DNA of 64,000 nt. Source: Bacteroidota bacterium (GTDB lineage: Bacteria; Bacteroidota; Bacteroidia; Flavobacteriales; Flavobacteriaceae). Of the stretch, positions 42,854 through 51,470 are shown piece by piece; the first letter of the stretch is position 1; the number at the start of each line of letters is the position of its first letter. The position numbers and the translations under genes were made by a program. The stretch spans positions 310,001-374,000 of the forward strand of contig JAIUNZ010000001.1 in NCBI GenBank assembly GCA_020161455.1, read 5' to 3'. A model generated the notes under the pieces. The model was not told where the DNA came from, searched no databases, and saw nothing but the letters and a program-made list of their open reading frames with translations.

Positions 42854-44197
42854 ATGGAAAACTCAGAAACAAAAACATTTTTTCAATCTACAACCGCCAA
42901 AATGATTATGGTTGGTTTGTTATCACTTGCATTGCTCATTCCGTTATTTTTTGTGCAAGATTTAATTCAAGAACGTTCACAACGCAAAAAAGAAATGGTT
43001 AACGAAGTAGCCGATCTTTGGGGAAAAGACATTGTGTTTTATGGTCCGATTTTAAAAGTTCCGTACACTTTTGTAGAAAACTATAACATTACGGATGTAA
43101 AAACTGGTGCAGTAACTATTCAGAAAAAAAATACCATCAAATTTGCTTATTTTTTCCCAAACGAATTGAATAACAAATCGAAAGTTAGAAAAAATGACAA
43201 CCTGAAACGCGGTATTTTTAATCACGTTGTATTTACGGCTGACATGCAATTTAATGGTTATTTTGCTGCTCCAAATTTCACTAAACTTGGTATTGCAGAA
43301 GAAAACATTCAGTGGGACAAAGCTTCGATTGTATTGAAAACAACCAATTTGAAAAGTATTAAAAGTGAGTTGAAAATGCAAGTCAATCAAGAGAAGTTAG
43401 TGTTTGAACCACAGAATAGTGACAAATCAAAATACAGTATTTTGGCAACTACTCCATTTGATTATAATGCTTTACTGGTAAACAACAAATTGGCATTCAA
43501 TTTTGACATCACTTATAACGGAAGTAATAGTATCGATTTTGTACCAGTTGGAAAAGTAACTACTGTTTCTATTGATTCGGATTGGAAATCGCCTAGTTTT
43601 GATGGTTCTTTTGCGGCAAATGATACTTCAAAAGTGATTAACGACAAAGGTTTTCATGTAGATTGGAAGATTTTAGACATCAACCGCACGTTTACGCAAC
43701 AATACGACGATGTTATTCCCAATTTGGATGATTACCTTTTTGGAGTAAAATTAATTGAAACTGTTGACGAATATCAGCAAAACGAACGCGTTTCTAAGTA
43801 TGGTTTCCTAGTAATAGGTTTAACATTCTTGATTTTCTTTTTAATTCAATCGATTAGTAAAATCAATATACATATTTTTCAATATTCTATGATTGGTATT
43901 GCGTTAATCATGTTTTATACGTTACTGATTTCCATAACAGAGCACAGTAGTTTTAGTTTGGCGTATGCCATTGCTGGTACATCTGTCGTGGCAATGATTA
44001 CCTTGTATTCTATTTCAATACTGAAGAATCGAAAGTTTCCACTATTTATTGGTGCAGCACTATCGGTTTTGTACACGTTTATTTTTGTAATTATTCAAAT
44101 GGAAGATTATGCGCTGTTGGTTGGAAGTATTGGTTTGTTCCTAATTCTTGGAGACGTGATGTATTTCTCAAGAAAAATTGATTGGAATAAATCATAG
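42854..44197 (+). CDS. creD: CreD/inner-membrane protein
   Basis: A 447-residue inner-membrane protein of the CreD family. An N-terminal helix (about 14-34) is followed by a large periplasmic domain (about 40-310) and about five C-terminal helices (315-440). The N-terminal VPYTFVENYNITDVKTG region and the end of the periplasmic domain, VKLIETVDEYQQNERVSKYG, are typical of the family. CreD in enterobacteria is induced by the CreBC system and affects envelope and beta-lactam or colicin response. Here the likely controller is the winged-helix protein at 41722, since CreBC genes are not in the window. Confidence 0.9.
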   Translation: MENSETKTFFQSTTAKMIMVGLLSLALLIPLFFVQDLIQERSQRKKEMVNEVADLWGKDIVFYGPILKVPYTFVENYNITDVKTGAVTIQKKNTIKFAYFFPNELNNKSKVRKNDNLKRGIFNHVVFTADMQFNGYFAAPNFTKLGIAEENIQWDKASIVLKTTNLKSIKSELKMQVNQEKLVFEPQNSDKSKYSILATTPFDYNALLVNNKLAFNFDITYNGSNSIDFVPVGKVTTVSIDSDWKSPSFDGSFAANDTSKVINDKGFHVDWKILDINRTFTQQYDDVIPNLDDYLFGVKLIETVDEYQQNERVSKYGFLVIGLTFLIFFLIQSISKINIHIFQYSMIGIALIMFYTLLISITEHSSFSLAYAIAGTSVVAMITLYSISILKNRKFPLFIGAALSVLYTFIFVIIQMEDYALLVGSIGLFLILGDVMYFSRKIDWNKS

Positions 44198-44201
44198 AAA
44201 C

Positions 44202-44323
44202 AACCGCAAATTCGCAAATTATTTCACTAACCATTAAGTTCATTAAGGAAATCAAGTTACAAATTCTAAATAGACTTAATGGTTTTAACAATAGACAAAC
44301 TACTAATTTGCGAATTTGCGGTT
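44202..44323. repeat. Nested inverted repeat between creD and menC
   Basis: The outer arms AACCGCAAATTCGCAAATT (44202-44220) and its exact complement (44305-44323) are 19 bases long, 20 with one more match. An inner pair, AACCATTAAGT (44229-44239) and ACTTAATGGTT (44274-44284), is also perfect. The segment could fold as one long cruciform. It lies between two convergent genes, so it may act as a bidirectional terminator, but it looks like a dispersed repeat element. Confidence 0.85.
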
Positions 44324-44330
44324 TAATATA

Positions 44331-45368
44331 TTACATCAATTCAACCTTCCACTCAAGATTATTTCGGTACCAAAGTTGGCCATTTTCTACATCTAATGGA
44401 CAATCAAAATTGTTGGTATATAAACTTCCTGTTCCTAAACCTTGAGGCATTTTTGTGTTGAGTGTAAACGTAAATTGAGCAATGGCATTTAACCCAATAT
44501 TGCTTTCTAAAGCGGAAGTCATCCACCAACCAATATTTCGTTTTTTGGCTAATGCAATCCATTCTAACGTACCACGGAATCCACCTATAAAACTTGGCTT
44601 TAAAATGATGTATTGTGGTTTGATTTTATCTAACAATTGCTCTTTTTCTTGTGTGGAAAACACGCCTATTAGCTCTTCATCCAAAGCAATGGGCAAATTG
44701 GACATTTCACACAGTACTGCCATCGTGTCATGCTGATTTACTTCAATGGGTTGCTCTATGCTATGAAGTTTAAAGCCAGTAATTTGATTTATTTTATCTA
44801 AAGCTTCGTTTTTACTAAAACCACCATTAGCATCAACTCTAATTTCGATTTTATTTTCATCGAAATGTTGTCGAATAAATCGCAATAAAGCTACTTCTTC
44901 TTCAAAATTTATAGCACCAATCTTCAGTTTTACACATCGAAAACCAGTTGCGATTTTCTCTTCGATTTGGGCTTTCATTTCGTCTTGATTACCCATCCAA
45001 ATTAAGCCATTTATTTCAATTGATTTTTCACCAGAAGTAAATTTTGAAGGAAACAATTCAAATGGATTTTCGCTTCGTAGAGACAAAAAAGCCATCTCAA
45101 TTCCGAACTGAATAGATGGAAATTCGACTAAAAGTTCCCAGAGTTTTTCTTCTCCTAAATGGATATTTTCACACGTCCATTTTAGTTTTTCTTCGTAGTC
45201 ATTTCTATCATCAATAGAAAGTCCTCGAAGAATACCGCACTCACCTATTCCTTTTTTTCCATCTTGCTCCAAAACGATAAACCAAGTTTCCTTCTCGGTC
45301 AAAATACCACGAGAAGTTCCGGATGGTTTTTTGAAGTTAAGAATGTATTTATGATAGGTTGCTTTCAT
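44331..45368 (-). CDS. menC: o-Succinylbenzoate synthase
   Basis: A 345-residue enolase-superfamily enzyme that dehydrates SHCHC to o-succinylbenzoate in menaquinone synthesis. The KxK acid/base motif is in CVKLKIGAI, metal ligands are in RVDANGG, SIEQPIE and IALDEEL, and the opposite Lys is in IILKPSFIGG. The N-terminal capping domain covers about 1-90. Bacteroidota menC matches this length. It is followed upstream on the same strand by the TPR protein with a 20-base gap, then a metal-dependent hydrolase and menA. It can be confused with dipeptide epimerase or muconate enzymes of the same fold; the neighbouring men genes support menC. Confidence 0.9.
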   Translation of the reverse strand: MKATYHKYILNFKKPSGTSRGILTEKETWFIVLEQDGKKGIGECGILRGLSIDDRNDYEEKLKWTCENIHLGEEKLWELLVEFPSIQFGIEMAFLSLRSENPFELFPSKFTSGEKSIEINGLIWMGNQDEMKAQIEEKIATGFRCVKLKIGAINFEEEVALLRFIRQHFDENKIEIRVDANGGFSKNEALDKINQITGFKLHSIEQPIEVNQHDTMAVLCEMSNLPIALDEELIGVFSTQEKEQLLDKIKPQYIILKPSFIGGFRGTLEWIALAKKRNIGWWMTSALESNIGLNAIAQFTFTLNTKMPQGLGTGSLYTNNFDCPLDVENGQLWYRNNLEWKVELM

Positions 45369-45388
45369 TATTACTTCAGGTTTCAGGG

Positions 45389-46582
45389 TTAATCTAAAAG
45401 TCTTAGAATTTTTTTAAAATTACTGGTATCAAAGCCGTTTTCTTCAAATTGTTGGAAGTCAAATTGGGTTTGTTCTTTCCATGTTTTTAAATTTCCAAGA
45501 CTGTTGATTTGGTACTTTTTATGAATGTCTTTGGCTTCCTGAATTCTATCTGTAAACATATAAACATGCGCCAATTTTAGCTGATAGGTTAATTCGGTTG
45601 GATTTAATTCTATGGCTTTCTTAAGGTTTTCTTCTGCTTTTAGAAATTGTTTGGTTGACAAATATAGATTTCCCAAAAAGCCAAAATCTTTATCTGTTGC
45701 CATGTTTGTGGTGATAATTTCATTTTGCATTTTAGCAATAGCTTCATCTGGTTTTTTATTAGAATTCAACAGTATAGCTTCTTCTCTAATGAAATTTAGA
45801 TAGGATGCTATTTGTCCTGAAGCTTTTAAACTTTCTTTGATGGCTGCTTCAATTACTGTTATTTTTTCGACTTTTAATAATTTTGAATATTTGCTGAAGC
45901 GGTATTTTTTACTAAAGGTATCAATAAAGGTTCCTAGAAATAAGTCTTTGTTGTCTAATTTTTTAATAAATGATTGTTTCTGTAGCTCATTTATTAAATC
46001 TTTTTTATTTTGATTGGTCCAACCTGTACTTGCATTGTAATCTACCCATGGCACAATTTCTAGAATAATATTTTGGTTCATTACCCAATTATCACTTTCA
46101 AAAGCAATCCAAACATTCTTGGAATTACTAGCAAGGCAAGAATTTGACTGATTTAAAAGCTTTGCATCTTTGTTAATAGGTGTGTCCTGAATGATGCAAG
46201 CGTTTTTAATAGTTTTCTTATAGACATAATTCTTTGCGTCATTTTCGTTGTTAAAAATGGCATATTTGCATTTATCGCTTCCTGTTATTGTAGTTGCCAA
46301 AAAAAGTGCTCCAGCTGTACCTTGACTAATACCTGATGGATCGGGGATAGCTTTTAGAAGAGATACTAAACTTGATGTTAGTTTTTGATTGTCGTCTAGA
46401 ATAGAGATGCGTAAAACCAACTCGGTAGTTCCTTCGGGAAAATCGACTGATTTGATGTATTTTTTTTCACCTGCTTTTAAGGTAATTGTTTCATTAGTCG
46501 TTCGGATATTATCCCAATAACCAGAAGGATTTTGAGCAAAACTCATCATCCCAACTAAAAGTAAACCGAATAGTGTTCGCAT
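45389..46582 (-). CDS. Exported TPR-containing protein
   Basis: A 397-residue protein with a short signal peptide (1-16, MRTLFGLLLVGMMSFA). The mature N-terminal half (about 20-190) looks like a beta-rich domain with paired Cys, including SDKCKYAIF and NACIIQDTPI. Residues about 290-370 form tetratricopeptide-like helices (FLGNLYLSTKQFLKAEENLK, AIELNPTELTYQLKLA). It probably scaffolds other proteins in the periplasm or at the outer membrane. It lies between menC and a UPF0173 hydrolase on the same strand. No enzymatic motif; the function is unknown. Confidence 0.8.
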   Translation of the reverse strand: MRTLFGLLLVGMMSFAQNPSGYWDNIRTTNETITLKAGEKKYIKSVDFPEGTTELVLRISILDDNQKLTSSLVSLLKAIPDPSGISQGTAGALFLATTITGSDKCKYAIFNNENDAKNYVYKKTIKNACIIQDTPINKDAKLLNQSNSCLASNSKNVWIAFESDNWVMNQNIILEIVPWVDYNASTGWTNQNKKDLINELQKQSFIKKLDNKDLFLGTFIDTFSKKYRFSKYSKLLKVEKITVIEAAIKESLKASGQIASYLNFIREEAILLNSNKKPDEAIAKMQNEIITTNMATDKDFGFLGNLYLSTKQFLKAEENLKKAIELNPTELTYQLKLAHVYMFTDRIQEAKDIHKKYQINSLGNLKTWKEQTQFDFQQFEENGFDTSNFKKILRLLD

Positions 46583-46613
46583 AAAAATTTTATTTTAATC
46601 TATCTAAACAATA

Positions 46614-46633
46614 AAAGTGCCAAAAGGCACTTT
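46614..46633 (-). terminator. Hairpin after the UPF0173 gene
   Basis: The arms AAAGTGCC (46614-46621) and GGCACTTT (46626-46633) are perfect around AAAA. Read on the minus strand, T-rich sequence follows. It ends transcription of the metal-dependent hydrolase gene just before the TPR gene. Confidence 0.65.
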
Positions 46634-46655
46634 AAAGTTAATTTTATTGATTTTA

Positions 46656-47333
46656 TTAGAGAGTAATACTTTCGCCAATATCTAATAGCATTAAATCCTT
46701 ATCGGCATCGAAGAATTTTTTCTTAGCATCGTCTTTATTTATCTCAATAAAACCAAAAGTATCATAATGACAGCCTAAAATCTTATCGCATGCTACAAAA
46801 TCGGCGGCAATGATGGCATCTTCAATATCCATAGTGAAACAATTGCCTATTGGTAAAATTGCTAAATCTAGTTTTGTGCGCATTGGAATTAGCTTCATAT
46901 CCATTGTTAAAGCGGTGTCGCCTGAAATGTAAATGTTTTTGTGTTCACCTTCGATGACAAAACCACCTGGGTTTCCTCCATAAGTTCCATCTGGAAAAGC
47001 ACTTGAATGCACCGCGTTGACATATTTTACTTTTCCAAAGTCAAAATTCCAACTTCCTCCATGATTCATTGGATGAAATTGAAACCCTTTTTTTCCAAAG
47101 TAATTTGCAATCTCCCAATTGGAAACAATAACTGCGTTTGTGTTTTTGGCGATGACTTCTACGTCTAAAATATGGTCAAAGTGCGCATGTGTAATAAGAA
47201 TATAGTCAGCTTTTATAGCGTTTATATCTATATGAGCCGCTTTTTCATTTCCGGTTATAAAAGGATCGATGATAATGTTTTTTCCACCAACCTCAACACC
47301 AATACAAGCATGTCCATAAAAAGTAATTTTCAT
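46656..47333 (-). CDS. UPF0173 metal-dependent hydrolase (beta-lactamase fold)
   Basis: A 225-residue metallo-beta-lactamase-fold protein of the UPF0173 group. The metal motif HAHFDHILD is near residues 50-58, further ligands are in SGDTALTMDM and the late CHYDTFGF. The Gly-rich N-terminus KITFYGHACIGVEVGGKNI is typical. The family's reaction is not established. It is co-directional with menA upstream (16-base gap) and is followed by its own terminator. It commonly sits in Bacteroidota men regions. Confidence 0.93.
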   Translation of the reverse strand: MKITFYGHACIGVEVGGKNIIIDPFITGNEKAAHIDINAIKADYILITHAHFDHILDVEVIAKNTNAVIVSNWEIANYFGKKGFQFHPMNHGGSWNFDFGKVKYVNAVHSSAFPDGTYGGNPGGFVIEGEHKNIYISGDTALTMDMKLIPMRTKLDLAILPIGNCFTMDIEDAIIAADFVACDKILGCHYDTFGFIEINKDDAKKKFFDADKDLMLLDIGESITL

Positions 47334-47349
47334 ATTTATGTGTTTTAAA

Positions 47350-48273
47350 TTAAACGTAATTTACTACTATATCTGATATAAAGAATATTAGCGACAAGGC
47401 TAATAGTATAGACAAAAGGAATGTGCTTATTGCTAGTTTTTTTAATTCGGAATCTAAAAGTTTTGGGTTTTTGTTTCTAGCAACAGTCATCAAATGACTA
47501 ATCATTGGAAAATAGGCTACTACAAATATGTATTGGTCAATATGGAAATCATTTAAAAAAGCAAATACTAAGACCATAACCATAGCAGAAATTACTAAGA
47601 AGAAATGGTATTTCTTAGCCCATGCTCCACCCATTTTTACAACAATAGTGTTCTTTCCTGCTTTTTTATCGCTTTCTTCATCGCGCATGTTGTTTAGGTT
47701 TAGCACTCCTACACTAAGAAAACCAATAGCAGTAGCAGGCAGTAATAGCAACCAATCCATACTTTTGGAAAACATAAAATACACACCAAAAGTGCTTACT
47801 AATCCAAAGAACGTAAAAACAAATAAGTCGCCATAACCCCTATACCCATAGGCTGTTGAGCCAACCGTATAACGAATGGCCGATGCTATTGCCACAATTC
47901 CTAATGCTAAAAAGAATAAGGAATACCACAAATAGCTTTCTTTGAATGCAAAGTAAATTAAGAGTAACGCAAATATTAATGTGATTAGAGAGGTGATTAC
48001 CATTGCTTTTTTCATTTCTTGGGGAGATATAACGCCACTTTGAATGGCGCGCATTGGTCCTACTCGATCTTCATTATCTGTTCCTTTGACTCCATCTCCA
48101 TAATCGTTTGCAAAATTGGAAAGTATTTGCAATCCAAGCGTTGTTAATAATGCAAAGGCAACAATATTCCAATTGAACATGCCTTGTGACATTGCGTAAA
48201 AACTTCCCACAATTATTCCTGATACCGATAATGGTAACGTTCGTACTCTTGCGGCTTCAATCCAGTGTTTCAT
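47350..48273 (-). CDS. menA: 1,4-dihydroxy-2-naphthoate polyprenyltransferase
   Basis: A 307-residue UbiA-type membrane prenyltransferase with about eight helices. It attaches the polyprenyl chain to DHNA, making demethylmenaquinone. The two Asp-rich motifs are visible: NFANDYGDGVKGTD near 53-66 and NNMRDEESDKKAGKNT near 195-210. The N-terminal WIEAARVRTLPLSVSG is the usual MenA start. It is transcribed towards the UPF0173 hydrolase and menC. Upstream lies a repeat-rich 145-base gap. With menB, menC and menF in the window, the assignment is firm. Confidence 0.96.
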   Translation of the reverse strand: MKHWIEAARVRTLPLSVSGIIVGSFYAMSQGMFNWNIVAFALLTTLGLQILSNFANDYGDGVKGTDNEDRVGPMRAIQSGVISPQEMKKAMVITSLITLIFALLLIYFAFKESYLWYSLFFLALGIVAIASAIRYTVGSTAYGYRGYGDLFVFTFFGLVSTFGVYFMFSKSMDWLLLLPATAIGFLSVGVLNLNNMRDEESDKKAGKNTIVVKMGGAWAKKYHFFLVISAMVMVLVFAFLNDFHIDQYIFVVAYFPMISHLMTVARNKNPKLLDSELKKLAISTFLLSILLALSLIFFISDIVVNYV

Positions 48274-48418
48274 TTTTTATTGTTTATTCGGTTATGCGGT
48301 TATTTGGTTATTTATTATAGTTCTCGACATCTTTTTTATTACGTTTCACTTTATAAAAAAACGCTCGAACAGACGAGAACTTAAAACTCTGAATTCTAAC
48401 TTCTGAACTCATAATTCT
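48274..48418. repeat. Repeat-rich intergenic stretch, includes GTTCTCG element copy 1
   Basis: This gap holds three kinds of low-complexity repeats: CGGTTATGCGGTTATTTGG, then an inverted pair GTTCTCG (48320-48326) with CGAGAAC (48374-48380), and a run of ACTCTGAATTCTAACTTCTG. The GTTCTCG element continues to CTCGAACAGACG and has a relative at 50452. No gene. Confidence 0.65.
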
Positions 48419-49918
48419 CTACATCCAATTACTGTTCTGTGTTTCTAGTTTGTATAACCACAGGTTTACTAATTGATTTATTCTATCAAATTTTCCTAAA
48501 TAGAACGTTACGTTTCCGCCTGCGGTGTGCAAAGTTAGTGAACCTATGTTTATGTTTTTGTGCCAAAACAACTGTGATGTTGTTAGAGCTTGTATTTTTT
48601 CGATTTGAATGATTTCTTTATCTACATCCCAAGCACCACTTTGTTTTATAATGTAATCGTCGTTTACAAACAAACGGTAATTTCTAAATCCGAAACACAA
48701 TAAAATCGTTATGGCAACGGCGTAGAAAACTGCAATGGATACATAATCGAAAATAACTGGTTTTACCCAATGACCGACACTGTAAAACACGGATAAAGGT
48801 ACTATAATTAATAGAAATATCGAAAAGCCTAGTTTTCTAAAGTTGGGTTTTAGCATTTCGCCTTCTTGTGGAAGTTCTTTAAAGAGTAACTTTATGATTT
48901 CATCGGCTTCTTGGGAATTACAGCCTGGGATTTCGATGATGTTTTTGTTCTTATTATCGGCATGACCAACGGCTTGCTTTATTTTTATTTCTAAAACATT
49001 GAGTTTCTTTTGAAAATAGTTGCTTGAGACTTTGGTTATTTGCACTTTCTCTGGTTTAAGGATGGTGCTTTTGGTGTTGATTAATCCATAGGACAAGACT
49101 AGTGAACCTTTTTGCTTGGCTACGGTATATCCGAAAAACTTAATGACTGTTCGAGCGATGTTTAGTATAAACACTACTGCAAACATGACCACGATAAACA
49201 TCAGAATGACGTAAATAATGGGTTTGTTTTCTATTAAAGAGTTTACATTATCAGAACTAACGACATCGGTTTTTCCGGCTTGGCTTAATCCGTCGTAAAT
49301 GGTGAAAAAGAATGTTAGTAGCAACCCGATGGTGCGAACATAATTGGAGGTTATCCCTATTTTGAACAAACTTACTAAATCTATTTTCAGAAATGGAACC
49401 GAGAAATTTGTTTTTGGGTCGGTTATTTCGGTAAACTCCGTTGTTTTTACTTTGTTTTCGTTTTCGAGGAGTTTTGATTTTAATGCTAACGCCATTTCAT
49501 GTGAAACAGCTTTGATGTTGCCTTCTTTTGTATCGCTACCTGCAGTATCAACATCTAATGCATAGACATTAATGATTCGGTGGACGATGTTTTGCGAAAG
49601 GTTTACTTGCTGTATTTTGTTGAGTTGAATGCTTGTTCTTGTTTTATTGAAAATACCTTCGCTGATGATGAACTCTTCTTTTTGGTCGTCTATATAAAAT
49701 GTAAAGTTTATGTATCTCAAATAAGCAATTACACCAACTATGACTACTATAGCTAGTAATCCAAGATACAAATAGAGTACATTGATTGTATCTCCTTTTA
49801 GCACAAAAATGAATGCTATTGGTAGGAAGGCACGAGCATACTTTTGCAAACTGTCTGCAAAGAGGACGATGATTCCAATTTTGGATTGACGTTGTGGGTG
49901 ATTGAAATGGTTTTCCAT
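48419..49918 (-). CDS. Membrane protein with three PH-like (bPH2, YdbT-type) domains
   Basis: A 499-residue membrane protein with repeated blocks of two helices followed by a bacterial pleckstrin-homology (bPH_2/DUF304) domain, about 60-160, 260-350 and 400-490. The sequence YDGLSQAGK interrupts the second pair of helices, and the last domain shows KIQALTTSQLFWHKNINIGSLTLH. The pair of such genes resembles ydbS/ydbT of Bacillus, linked to resistance to membrane-acting compounds. It starts at 49918, directly next to the stop of the 171-residue partner at 49919 (zero-base gap). Function by family analogy only. Confidence 0.87.
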   Translation of the reverse strand: MENHFNHPQRQSKIGIIVLFADSLQKYARAFLPIAFIFVLKGDTINVLYLYLGLLAIVVIVGVIAYLRYINFTFYIDDQKEEFIISEGIFNKTRTSIQLNKIQQVNLSQNIVHRIINVYALDVDTAGSDTKEGNIKAVSHEMALALKSKLLENENKVKTTEFTEITDPKTNFSVPFLKIDLVSLFKIGITSNYVRTIGLLLTFFFTIYDGLSQAGKTDVVSSDNVNSLIENKPIIYVILMFIVVMFAVVFILNIARTVIKFFGYTVAKQKGSLVLSYGLINTKSTILKPEKVQITKVSSNYFQKKLNVLEIKIKQAVGHADNKNKNIIEIPGCNSQEADEIIKLLFKELPQEGEMLKPNFRKLGFSIFLLIIVPLSVFYSVGHWVKPVIFDYVSIAVFYAVAITILLCFGFRNYRLFVNDDYIIKQSGAWDVDKEIIQIEKIQALTTSQLFWHKNINIGSLTLHTAGGNVTFYLGKFDRINQLVNLWLYKLETQNSNWM

Positions 49919-50434
49919 TTACAATTGAATTTGAATTTTACCCATCAATAATTGTTTGATGTCTTCGGCTTGTGGTTTAAGTATTCCTGGAACACCTAAG
50001 TCACTGGCAATGCCACCTGCTGTAAAGAGTTCTACTTTGGCTAACCCAAAGTTACGCTCTAGTAAACCTTCATGAAGTGCAACGTGTTGTACTCTATTAT
50101 AAGGAATTACCATAGTTGTAGTAGCGATTATTCCATGGCGAAAAATGACGTCGTGTTCTCTAAAGGCATAGGCTTTCTTTTTGAACGATAGTCTTGTAAA
50201 AAACAATATGATTGCTAATAGAAATGCATAAGTACTCCAAATAACGGTTTGATGTCCTGCTGTTTCATCAATGAAGTTGATGGCTAAAATAGCGAGTACT
50301 GCTATAAATAGAAACGCTATTGCAATCTTTATTAGCATTACTTTCCAATAACTTGGATGCAATGGCGTTAATGAAATGGCTTCGTGCTTTGGAAGTTGAT
50401 TTAGGTCAAGTATTTCGTTTGTGAACGTTTCCAT
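49919..50434 (-). CDS. Small PH-domain membrane protein (YdbS-type)
   Basis: A 171-residue protein with two TM helices (about 33-52, 63-82) and one bPH_2 domain (about 85-160), seen in the stretch RVQHVALHEGLLERNFGLAKVELFTAGG by position 115-143. It is the smaller partner of the 499-residue protein, encoded immediately after it with no gap. The pair forms a conserved unit in Bacteroidota and Bacillota. The role is unknown, but it lies between menB and menA, perhaps only by conserved gene order. Confidence 0.88.
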   Translation of the reverse strand: METFTNEILDLNQLPKHEAISLTPLHPSYWKVMLIKIAIAFLFIAVLAILAINFIDETAGHQTVIWSTYAFLLAIILFFTRLSFKKKAYAFREHDVIFRHGIIATTTMVIPYNRVQHVALHEGLLERNFGLAKVELFTAGGIASDLGVPGILKPQAEDIKQLLMGKIQIQL

Positions 50435-50451
50435 TTAGGTAGTTGTTTGTT

Positions 50452-50506
50452 GGTTCTCGATATAATTTTTACTCCGTTACACTCCGTAGAATCACTTGAA
50501 CAGACG
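50452..50506. repeat. Dispersed GTTCTCGA...CTTGAACAGACG element, copy 2
   Basis: Starts GGTTCTCGATATAATTTTT and ends CTTGAACAGACG (50495-50506), with a CTCCGTTACACTCCGT centre carrying a direct repeat ACTCCGT. It shares the GTTCTCGA start, the central CGTT-CACT and the end with the 48320-48380 element. Confidence 0.6.
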
Positions 50507-50509
50507 TTA

Positions 50510-51349
50510 TTATGGCAACCATTTCTTTTCGAAGTTTGGTTTTCTTTTTTCAAGGAAAGCGTCTCTGCCTTCTTTGGCTTCTTCGGTCATGTAGGCAAGT
50601 CTTGTTGCTTCACCAGCGAATACTTGTTGTCCTACCATGCCATCGTCGGTTAGATTCATGGCGAACTTTAGCATCTTAATGGATGTTGGTGATTTTGCCA
50701 ATACTTCTTGTGCCCATTCGTAGGCGGTTTGTTCTAACTCATCGTGTGGTACTACAGCGTTTACCATTCCCATTTCGAATGCTTCTTGGGCGGAATAGTT
50801 TCTTCCTAAAAAGAAGATTTCTCGAGCGCGCTTTTGTCCAACCATTTTGGCTAGATAGGCTGAGCCGTATCCACCATCGAAACTGGTTACATCGGCATCG
50901 GTTTGTTTGAAGATGGCGTGTTCTTTACTGGCTAGTGTCATGTCACAGACTACATGTAAACTGTGTCCGCCGCCAACTGCCCATCCTGGTACTACGCAGA
51001 TTACGGCTTTTGGCATGAAACGTATCATTCGTTGTACTTCTAATATATTTAGTCTGTGGTACCCGTCGTCGCCCACGTATCCTTGATGTCCTCGTGCTTT
51101 TTGGTCGCCACCAGAGCAGAAAGACCAAATGCCGTCTTTGGAACTTGGTCCTTCGGCAGAAAGCAATACTACACCAATTGAGGTGTCTTCTTGTGCATCG
51201 TAGAATGCTTGGATTAGTTCGGCTGTGGTTTTTGGTCTAAAGGCGTTGCGTACGTTGGGTCTGTTGAACGCTATTCGTGCTACTCCATTTAATTTTTTAT
51301 AGGTGATGTCTTCAAATTCTCTTACGGTTTTCCACTCTAGGGTATTCAT
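50510..51349 (-). CDS. menB: 1,4-dihydroxy-2-naphthoyl-CoA synthase
   Basis: A 279-residue crotonase-fold enzyme that cyclises o-succinylbenzoyl-CoA to DHNA-CoA. Family blocks are the start of the oxyanion region SAEGPSSKDGIWSFCSGGDQKARG (located near 64-87), VVPGWAVGGGHSLHVVCDMTLAS (near 120-142) and DVTSFDGGYGSAYLAK, with Asp in the active site. The C-terminal EKRKPNFEKKWLP is typical of MenB and closes the neighbouring subunit's active site. It is transcribed away from the C1 peptidase gene. Confidence 0.97.
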   Translation of the reverse strand: MNTLEWKTVREFEDITYKKLNGVARIAFNRPNVRNAFRPKTTAELIQAFYDAQEDTSIGVVLLSAEGPSSKDGIWSFCSGGDQKARGHQGYVGDDGYHRLNILEVQRMIRFMPKAVICVVPGWAVGGGHSLHVVCDMTLASKEHAIFKQTDADVTSFDGGYGSAYLAKMVGQKRAREIFFLGRNYSAQEAFEMGMVNAVVPHDELEQTAYEWAQEVLAKSPTSIKMLKFAMNLTDDGMVGQQVFAGEATRLAYMTEEAKEGRDAFLEKRKPNFEKKWLP

Positions 51350-51470
51350 GTATGTTGGATTTAAAAATTTTATTTTTTTGTTAAAAATAACGGCTTAATG
51401 TTTAAAACTACTATTTTAGCGTAAAATTAAATCATTTTTTAAAGATAAACTCAAAACAAGATACATTCTT

